Assembly (NCBI GenBank): GCA_028691835.1
Contig: JAQUYN010000014.1
Coordinates: 5,173 to 44,018 of the forward strand
DNA length: 38,846 bases
Direction of reading: 5' to 3'
DNA from: Alphaproteobacteria bacterium
GTDB taxonomy: Bacteria; Pseudomonadota; Alphaproteobacteria; UBA9219
In this document: one piece after another, positions 33,259 to 38,846 of the stretch
Layout: every line of letters begins with the position of its first letter
Position numbering within the stretch: position 1 is the first letter of the stretch
Program-made: the position numbers and the translations under genes
Notes under the pieces: model-generated
Told to the model about the DNA's origin: nothing
The model's database searches: none
What the model saw: the letters and a program-made list of their open reading frames with translations, nothing else

Positions 33259-33338
33259 GGAAATAAATCCGGCTTCAACAAGGCGATGAAGAGATAGACG
33301 ATAAGGAGGGACGACGTTAGGGCGGTAAGTATAATCAT
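33255..33338 (-). CDS. kdpF: KdpF small membrane subunit
   Basis: A 27-residue single-helix peptide, too short for ordinary gene finders. It begins MIILTALTSSLLIVYLFIAL and ends in a K-P-D-L-F-P tail. KdpF of E. coli has 29 residues, is nearly all hydrophobic and precedes kdpA, as here. It packs between KdpA and KdpB and stabilises the complex. Its TGA overlaps the kdpA ATG (ATGA), which supports a real, coupled gene. AGGAC lies upstream at a slightly long distance. Confidence 0.8.
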   Translation of the reverse strand: MIILTALTSSLLIVYLFIALLKPDLFP

Positions 33339-33383
33339 CTTATGTCATTTGTCCTGACTCTTTCTACACGATTTTCTTCTTTG

Positions 33384-35819
33384 TCAGTCGTCTCCCGGCT
33401 TTCGGCCATAGATCTCACGTTTTCCAACATGATTGGCCTCGCTGATAATGCCGTCTTTTTCCATGCGCTCGATGATTGTCGCAGCGCGGTTATACCCGAT
33501 GGAGAGGTGTCGTTGAACAAAGCTTATTGAGGCCTTGCGTTCGCGCAGGACGATATCAACGGCTTTGTCATACAGATCATTACTTTCACTGCCGCCGCTT
33601 GATGTAAAGTCTGAAGACATGCCCTCACCTTCTTCTTCAGTGATTTCATCAAGATACTCAGGTTCGCCTTGGGCTTTGAGGAATTTGACAATCTCTTCAA
33701 CTTCTTCGTCGCGAACAAAGGGGCCATGCACACGTGTGATGCGTCCGCCTCCAGCCATATAGAGCATGTCGCCTAGGCCTAGAAGTTGTTCAGCGCCTTG
33801 TTCTCCCAAAATCGTTCGACTGTCAATTTTTGATGTGACTTGGAAGCTGACACGTGTTGGGAAGTTAGCTTTGATTGTGCCCGTGATAACGTCGACAGAT
33901 GGACGCTGCGTTGCCATGAGAATATGGATGCCAGCAGCACGTGCCATTTGCGCAAGACGTTGGACAGCACTTTCAATTTCTTTGCCTGCGACCAGCATCA
34001 AATCAGCCATTTCATCGACGATGACGACAATATAGGGAAGAGCCGTAAGATCAAGGGGTTGTTCCTCATATACTGGCTTGCCTGTTTCTCGGTCGAACCC
34101 CGTTTGGACTGTTCTCATGAGATTTTCGCCTGTCTTGGCGGCTTCACGTAAACGGATGTTGTAGCCTTCAATATTACGTACGCCGAGTTTCGACATGGCG
34201 CGATAGCGTTCTTCCATTTCGCGCACGGTCCATTTTAATGCGACAATCGCCTTCTTGGGCTCGGTTACGACCGGGGCGAGGAGGTGGGGGATTCCTTCAT
34301 AGACAGACAATTCCAGCATCTTGGGATCGATCATGATGAACCGGCATTTTTCAGGCGGTAAGCGATATAGCAAGGAAAGGATCATCGTATTGATCGCGAC
34401 AGACTTGCCTGACCCCGTTGTTCCTGCGATCAGCAAGTGGGGCATACGCGAAAGATCTGTGATAATAGGAGCCCCTGAAATGTCTTTGCCGAGGATCAGT
34501 GGCAAGCCGCCCTTATGTTCCGTATAGGCATCTGTACAGAGAAGCTCACGTAGGAAGACCATCTCTCGTTTTTTGTTGGGAAGCTCAATGCCGATGACAT
34601 TGCGTCCTTGAACGACAGCAACGCGCACCGATACGGCACTCATGTTTCGGGCGATATCGTCGGCGAGAGAAATAACGCGTGACGAGCGTGTGCCCGGTGA
34701 AGGTTCAAGCTCGTAAAGCGTGACAACAGGGCCAGGGCTGACCTTTGTGATTTGTCCATAAACACCAAAATCGGCCAAGACAGATTCGAGGAGTTTTGCG
34801 TTGCGCTCCAAGGATTCTTCTGAAAGCTCCGGGGGGCTTTTACGAGAAGATTCTGGCCATTGAAGTAAATCAATAGGTGGAAGTTCATGGGCTTCATCAG
34901 AACGCAAAGGTAGGCGAGCTTGACGTGAAGTTGTGGTCGGACGCTGAACCAAAGGTGTTTTTTTCTTGTTCCCAAAAATGCGTTTTACAGGAGGTTGATT
35001 TTCTTCTGTCTCATCGCCTTCCTCCTCCTCGACTTCGTCCTCCTCCGTTTCTTCGTCGTCCTCTTCCTCGGTCTCCTCTTCTAAATCTGTGTCAATCTCT
35101 TCATCCCTGTTTTCATAGCGATTGCGAAGGGAATGCCAGACTTCTTCGATGCTCTCAATTATTCGTGTTGTGACGGCATGTGCTAATTCGTTGAGGAGTC
35201 TTCCAAAATCTTGCCATTCACCAAAAGTCAGGGCTGAAGCCATATAAAGCGTGCCGAAAGACAGGATGAACATTGGTACGGCAAGTATATATCCGCCCCA
35301 CCTGTGGGAAAGCCAATGCAAGATGTTTTCTGCAATAATGTTGCCGAAAGCGCCGCCCCAAAAACGGGTGTACCCAAGCGCAGCTGTTGGATCGAGTGCG
35401 GCAATAGCAATACCCGCCGCCAGTACGGATAAGAGAGCAGCAAATGTCCGCCCCCAAAATAGGTCAAGTCCACGTTGTGTGCCAATGCGCCAGCCCCAAG
35501 CTCCCAGAACAACGGATAAAAGAATTCCTGCAATGCCTAAATACTGCCATATGATGTCAGCGGTATAGCTTCCCCAGCTTCCCAAAAGATTGTGAATTTC
35601 TTCAGATGAAGCGGCGTTCCACGATATATCTTCGGGTGTGTAGCTTATAATGACCAAAGCCAAAAGGATCGCCAGAAGGATGATCACCCCACCTTGAACT
35701 CGAGCAAATATCAGTTTGATTGCAGCGCGCAAAGGATCAGGCATCCATCGTGAATGGTTTTTCTTGCTACGAGATCTGGATCGAACGAGTGGACGCGCGG
35801 ACATTATTTGAAAAGCCAT
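33384..35819 (-). CDS. ftsK: DNA translocase FtsK
   Basis: An 811-residue DNA pump that clears chromosome termini from the closing septum. Four membrane helices lie at about 40-200. A very acidic linker at about 245-275 is almost all Glu and Asp. The motor has GTTGSGKS (Walker A), VVIVDEMADLM (Walker B), ATQRPSVDVITG and the sequence FPTRVSFQVTSKIDSRTILGE. The C-terminal winged-helix gamma domain (about 745-805) reads SISFVQRHLSIGYNRAATIIERME, which reads KOPS and contacts XerD. The start could also be the ATG at 35804. It is on the same strand as, and 45 bp upstream of, kdpF. Confidence 0.95.
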   Translation of the reverse strand: MAFQIMSARPLVRSRSRSKKNHSRWMPDPLRAAIKLIFARVQGGVIILLAILLALVIISYTPEDISWNAASSEEIHNLLGSWGSYTADIIWQYLGIAGILLSVVLGAWGWRIGTQRGLDLFWGRTFAALLSVLAAGIAIAALDPTAALGYTRFWGGAFGNIIAENILHWLSHRWGGYILAVPMFILSFGTLYMASALTFGEWQDFGRLLNELAHAVTTRIIESIEEVWHSLRNRYENRDEEIDTDLEEETEEEDDEETEEDEVEEEEGDETEENQPPVKRIFGNKKKTPLVQRPTTTSRQARLPLRSDEAHELPPIDLLQWPESSRKSPPELSEESLERNAKLLESVLADFGVYGQITKVSPGPVVTLYELEPSPGTRSSRVISLADDIARNMSAVSVRVAVVQGRNVIGIELPNKKREMVFLRELLCTDAYTEHKGGLPLILGKDISGAPIITDLSRMPHLLIAGTTGSGKSVAINTMILSLLYRLPPEKCRFIMIDPKMLELSVYEGIPHLLAPVVTEPKKAIVALKWTVREMEERYRAMSKLGVRNIEGYNIRLREAAKTGENLMRTVQTGFDRETGKPVYEEQPLDLTALPYIVVIVDEMADLMLVAGKEIESAVQRLAQMARAAGIHILMATQRPSVDVITGTIKANFPTRVSFQVTSKIDSRTILGEQGAEQLLGLGDMLYMAGGGRITRVHGPFVRDEEVEEIVKFLKAQGEPEYLDEITEEEGEGMSSDFTSSGGSESNDLYDKAVDIVLRERKASISFVQRHLSIGYNRAATIIERMEKDGIISEANHVGKREIYGRKPGDD

Positions 35820-36031
35820 AATCGTTATTGGGAATTGAGGCGATTTTCGCTGATTCGCGATGATATGTCACGGAAAGAAGACGCAGAAGAAACTTGCCAT
35901 CGCTAAACGATATGCGTAAACTCTTTTTACACCATGCTATAAGGGCATGGCGCGTCGCTTGGACGTATCTAGGCGCTTACGTGAAAGAAGATCAAATGAC
36001 CAAGACTCAAGCTGCGTCTCGTGGATGCATT
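35820..36031. other. ftsK-alaC divergent region
   Basis: This 212-bp gap should hold the promoters of both genes. A TATAAG hexamer near 35940 is a possible -10 for alaC. An open frame continues upstream of the alaC start to 35894 but has no homology, so it is treated as non-coding leader. Confidence 0.4.
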
Positions 36032-37228
36032 ATGGCTGATTTGCCAACAGAATTCTCCCGTATTGAACGCCTCCCTCCCTATGTGTTTAACATCACTGGC
36101 GCCTTGAAAATGGCGGCTCGCCGTCGAGGTGAAGACATTATTGATTTTGGTATGGGAAATCCTGACGGTCCTACACCCCAACATATCGTTGATAAACTGA
36201 TCGAAACGGTCAAGCGCGGTGATACACATGGCTATTCGATGTCGAAAGGGATTCCTCGCCTGCGCCGTGCTATCTGTAACTGGTACAAGTCACGTTATGA
36301 TGTTGACCTTGATCCTGAGTGTGAGGCGATCTCGACCATCGGGTCCAAGGAAGGTATTGCACATCTGATGCTGGCTACGCTAGATCGTGGCGACAGCGTT
36401 CTTGTGCCCAACCCATCCTATCCCATTCATATCTTCGGGCCTGTTATTGCGGGTGCGGATATTACGCAGGTGCCCCTTGTCCCCGGCGTTGACTTTTTTG
36501 CCGAGCTTGAAAAAGCAATCAAGATGCGAATTCCCAAGCCCAAGATGCTCATCATCAACTTTCCTGCTAATCCAACGGCCCAGTGTGTTGAGCTTGATTT
36601 TTTTGAGCGCATTGTCGCGTTGGCCAAGGAATACGGTATCTATGTCGTACATGATTTGGCTTATGCTGATATTTGCTTTGACGGCTGGAAATGCCCTAGC
36701 ATCATGCAGGTCAAGGGCGCGAAGGATGTTGCCGTGGAGTTCTTTACGCTCAGCAAAAGCTATAATATGGCGGGTTGGCGGGTTGGCTTCATGGTGGGCA
36801 ATAAGACGCTTGTGAAGGCGTTAGAGCGTATTAAGGGGTATAACGACTATGGAACCTTTACGCCTATTCAGGTCGCGTCTATTGCCGCTCTGGAAGGCCC
36901 ACAGGACTGCGTGAGTGACATATGCGCCAAGTATGAAAGTCGTCGCAACGTTCTGGTTAAGGGGCTCCATGATACTGGTTGGATGGTCGATAAGCCGAAG
37001 GCTGCTATGTATATCTGGGCCAAGATCCCTGAGGCTTATGCTCATATGGGGTCGCTTGAATTTACGAAGCTTCTTATGTCTGAGGCAAAAGTATCCGTTG
37101 CGCCGGGGATAGGTTTTGGTGAGTTTGGGGATGATCATGTCCGCTTTGCCATGATCGAAAACGAAGAGCGTTCGCGCCAAGCTATCCGTGGCATCAAGGA
37201 GATGTTCAGGAAGGGGATTGGGGCTTAA
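36032..37228 (+). CDS. alaC: Alanine-synthesising aminotransferase AlaC
   Basis: A 398-residue PLP-dependent fold-type I aminotransferase. It is strikingly like E. coli AlaC, which makes alanine from pyruvate and glutamate: [82 protein letters not shown], and the lysine site [15 protein letters not shown]. The C-terminus has [23 protein letters not shown]. The ATG at 36032 aligns with the E. coli start (MAD...). An upstream ATG at 35996 has a GAAAGAAG-like ribosome-binding site and would give 410 residues; both are possible. The gene precedes dnaN by 212 bp. Confidence 0.9.
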   Translation: MADLPTEFSRIERLPPYVFNITGALKMAARRRGEDIIDFGMGNPDGPTPQHIVDKLIETVKRGDTHGYSMSKGIPRLRRAICNWYKSRYDVDLDPECEAISTIGSKEGIAHLMLATLDRGDSVLVPNPSYPIHIFGPVIAGADITQVPLVPGVDFFAELEKAIKMRIPKPKMLIINFPANPTAQCVELDFFERIVALAKEYGIYVVHDLAYADICFDGWKCPSIMQVKGAKDVAVEFFTLSKSYNMAGWRVGFMVGNKTLVKALERIKGYNDYGTFTPIQVASIAALEGPQDCVSDICAKYESRRNVLVKGLHDTGWMVDKPKAAMYIWAKIPEAYAHMGSLEFTKLLMSEAKVSVAPGIGFGEFGDDHVRFAMIENEERSRQAIRGIKEMFRKGIGA

Positions 37229-37440
37229 GATCGCCGTTTGGGCTACGGGTACGGGTACCATCGTATTTTGCCCTTTTGTTAGATGGAGGGGCGGAGTGTG
37301 CTGTAGGTTTACTTGTTGAAACGGGTGTTAATAATTGGTCCTATGCGCCGGGGTTTTTGTGCTATCCGCTTGAGCTGTCGGTCGACCCGTGTTAAACCAA
37401 AGCTTAACAATTCATTAACCTGTGAAAACAAGGCCATCCC
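37229..37440. other. dnaN upstream region
   Basis: A 212-bp gap with no gene. It holds a CtrA-like box near its 3' end and an AAGG ribosome-binding site for dnaN. No dnaA gene or DnaA-box cluster is seen here. Confidence 0.5.
37404..37418 (+). promoter_or_regulatory. CtrA-like box upstream of dnaN
   Basis: A perfect TTAA-N7-TTAA: TTAA at 37404-37407 and at 37415-37418, followed by CC as in the extended consensus. Another TTAA lies at 37392. The box is 23 bp before the dnaN ATG, so CtrA binding would cover the promoter or early transcript. Confidence 0.4.
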
Positions 37441-38556
37441 ATGAGAATCACCCTTGAACGCGCCGCCCTTTTGAAGAGCCTCAGTCACGTCCAGAGTGTC
37501 GTGGAGCGACGCAACACGATCCCCATTCTTGCTAATGTCCTGATCCGCGCATTGGGGGATGAAGTTTCTCTTGTTGCGACAGATATGGAAATTGAAGTCA
37601 ATGAAATGGTGCCCGCTGAGATTGCTCAGCCGGGTGCTGTTACAGCTCCAGCGCACACGCTTTACGAGATCGTGCGCAAACTTCCCGATGGTGCACAGGT
37701 CGAATTGCATGCCATCAGCGCGGGGCAGATCGTTTTGTCATCGGGGCGCTCACAGTTCAAGCTGGGTTGTTTGCCGATTGAAGATTTCCCCAAGATGCCG
37801 GATGGCGATCATAAGTATAAATTTTCGTTAGCCTCTGAGGATTTGCGTTCGCTTATCGACAGTACGCGTTTTGCCATTTCTGCCGAGGAAACACGTTATT
37901 ACCTCAACGGCATTTATATGCATGCGACGAAGTCCGAAAATGTTGATGTGCTCCGTGCCGTGGCCACGGACGGTCACCGTCTGGCGCGTGTTGAAATGGC
38001 CGCGCCAGAAGGAGCCAAAGGTGTCAACGGTATCATCATCCCGCGCAAAACGGTGGGGGAGGTGCGTAAGCTTTTGGATGAAACAACGGGTATGATTGAG
38101 ATTGCGTTGTCAGAGTCGAAGGTTCGCTTTACGTTCGACAATATTGTGATCACGTCTAAATTGATCGATGGGACATTTCCTGATTACGAACGTGTCATCC
38201 CCGTTGGTAATGATAAAATCTTGGATGTGAATGCCAAGCTTTTTGCTGCTGCCGTGGACCGTGTGGCAACAATTTCGACCGAGAAATCTCGTGCCGTGAA
38301 ACTTGGTCTTTCGCAAGGTCAGATGATTTTGACAGCCAGTGCTCCTGAAGCTGGAAGTGCGACGGAGGAGTTGGAGGTAAGCTTTGATGGCGAACCAATG
38401 GATATAGGCTTTAATGCTCGCTATCTGATGGATATATTGCAGCAAGTTGGCGGGGAGGGCGTGCGGTTCCTTCTTGCGGATTCATCCGCCCCGGCTGTGG
38501 TTCAGGATATTGCGGATGCAAGTGCGCTTTATGTTCTGATGCCGATGCGGGTGTAG
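37441..38556 (+). CDS. dnaN: DNA polymerase III beta subunit (sliding clamp)
   Basis: A 371-residue clamp with three repeated domains. It encircles DNA and tethers the polymerase. The start MRITLERAALLKSLSHVQSVVERRNTIPIL-type N-terminus and the internal FAISAEETRYYLNGIY, ATDGHRLA and IPRKTVGEV are signatures. The C-terminus PMRV closes the binding pocket. The length and frame are normal. The stop lies 2 bp before the recF ATG, as in the common dnaN-recF pair. dnaA, often upstream, is replaced here by alaC. Confidence 0.97.
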   Translation: MRITLERAALLKSLSHVQSVVERRNTIPILANVLIRALGDEVSLVATDMEIEVNEMVPAEIAQPGAVTAPAHTLYEIVRKLPDGAQVELHAISAGQIVLSSGRSQFKLGCLPIEDFPKMPDGDHKYKFSLASEDLRSLIDSTRFAISAEETRYYLNGIYMHATKSENVDVLRAVATDGHRLARVEMAAPEGAKGVNGIIIPRKTVGEVRKLLDETTGMIEIALSESKVRFTFDNIVITSKLIDGTFPDYERVIPVGNDKILDVNAKLFAAAVDRVATISTEKSRAVKLGLSQGQMILTASAPEAGSATEELEVSFDGEPMDIGFNARYLMDILQQVGGEGVRFLLADSSAPAVVQDIADASALYVLMPMRV

Positions 38557-38558
38557 GT

Positions 38559-38846
38559 ATGACATTTCGTCCACCTATGCACTTTACACAGCTCACTCTT
38601 ACCAATTTCCGCAATCACCGTGACTTGCGGCTAGAGCTGACGGCTGCGCCTGTCGTGCTAACAGGACTCAACGGAAGCGGTAAGACCAATCTTCTAGAAG
38701 CAATCAGTTTGCTTGTTCCTGGGCGCGGTTTGTGTCGTGCAACGCCATCCGAATGGCAGAACCATGTCGACGTGTCTCCGTGGGCCGTTATGGTGGAGGC
38801 TGAAGCTATAGATGGCCCCATGCGCTTTGCGACGGGGCGTGATCCC
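38559..38846 (+). CDS. recF: DNA repair ATPase RecF (3' partial)
   Basis: The first 96 residues of RecF, cut by the window end. The opening LTLTNFRNHRDLRLEL, the Walker A loop GLNGSGKTNLLEAISLL and PGRGL are the family hallmarks. RecF loads RecA at gaps with RecO and RecR. The ATG at 38559 is 2 bp after the dnaN stop. A second in-frame ATG at 38577 lies nearer the conserved start and could be used instead. Confidence 0.93.
   Translation, partial: MTFRPPMHFTQLTLTNFRNHRDLRLELTAAPVVLTGLNGSGKTNLLEAISLLVPGRGLCRATPSEWQNHVDVSPWAVMVEAEAIDGPMRFATGRDP

Overview
The window is a gene-dense piece of a chromosome from an alphaproteobacterium of roughly balanced base composition. The evidence is the gene set: an Irr-type Fur regulator, a divergent polysaccharide deacetylase followed by rppH, a divergent tyrS/anmK pair, an alphaproteobacterial TrmH-type methylase, CcrM-type GANTC sites and CtrA-like TTAA-N7-TTAA boxes. 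I cannot name the genus. No tRNA, rRNA, CRISPR array, transposase or prophage gene is visible.

Layout. 1-6.9 kb: end of a polysaccharide deacetylase gene, rppH, an N-acetylmuramoyl-alanine amidase coupled to a DjlA-like co-chaperone, irr, a xanthine phosphoribosyltransferase, and three RNA methyltransferase genes. 6.9-7.5 kb: a non-coding stretch holding a possible small RNA with a strong terminator, a 111-bp multi-hairpin palindromic element, and a dense cluster of ten GANTC sites running into DnaA boxes and a CtrA-like box. This is an origin-like or cell-cycle-controlled region. 7.5-12.1 kb: a metallophosphatase-fold protein stripped of its metal ligands, tyrS, anmK and an alpha/beta hydrolase, with two more palindromic elements between them. 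12.3-16.1 kb: an IscR-like regulator without cluster cysteines, an HscB-like protein without the HPD motif, a membrane glycosyltransferase with TPRs, and an anchored hydrolase. 16.1-19.9 kb: a 247-bp element, an unknown small protein, a QueD-like protein with a degraded active site, trmFO, a periplasmic cyclophilin and a GmhB-like phosphatase. 19.9-26.1 kb: lptD, a 794-aa divergent sigma-70-like protein with three N-terminal repeats, and a DEAD-box helicase. 26.2-33.3 kb: a tightly coupled kdpFABCD operon with no kdpE, whose KdpD lacks the phospho-acceptor histidine. 33.4-38.8 kb: ftsK, alaC, dnaN and the start of recF.

Most of the window is housekeeping: translation and tRNA/rRNA modification, envelope biogenesis, wall recycling, potassium uptake, replication and chromosome segregation. 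A recurring theme is conserved folds that have lost catalytic or ligand residues: the metallophosphatase, IscR-like, HscB-like, QueD-like, GmhB-like and KdpD proteins, and sigma region 2. The most unusual items are the repeat-fused sigma-like protein at 22.3-24.7 kb and the GANTC/DnaA-box region at 7.3-7.5 kb.
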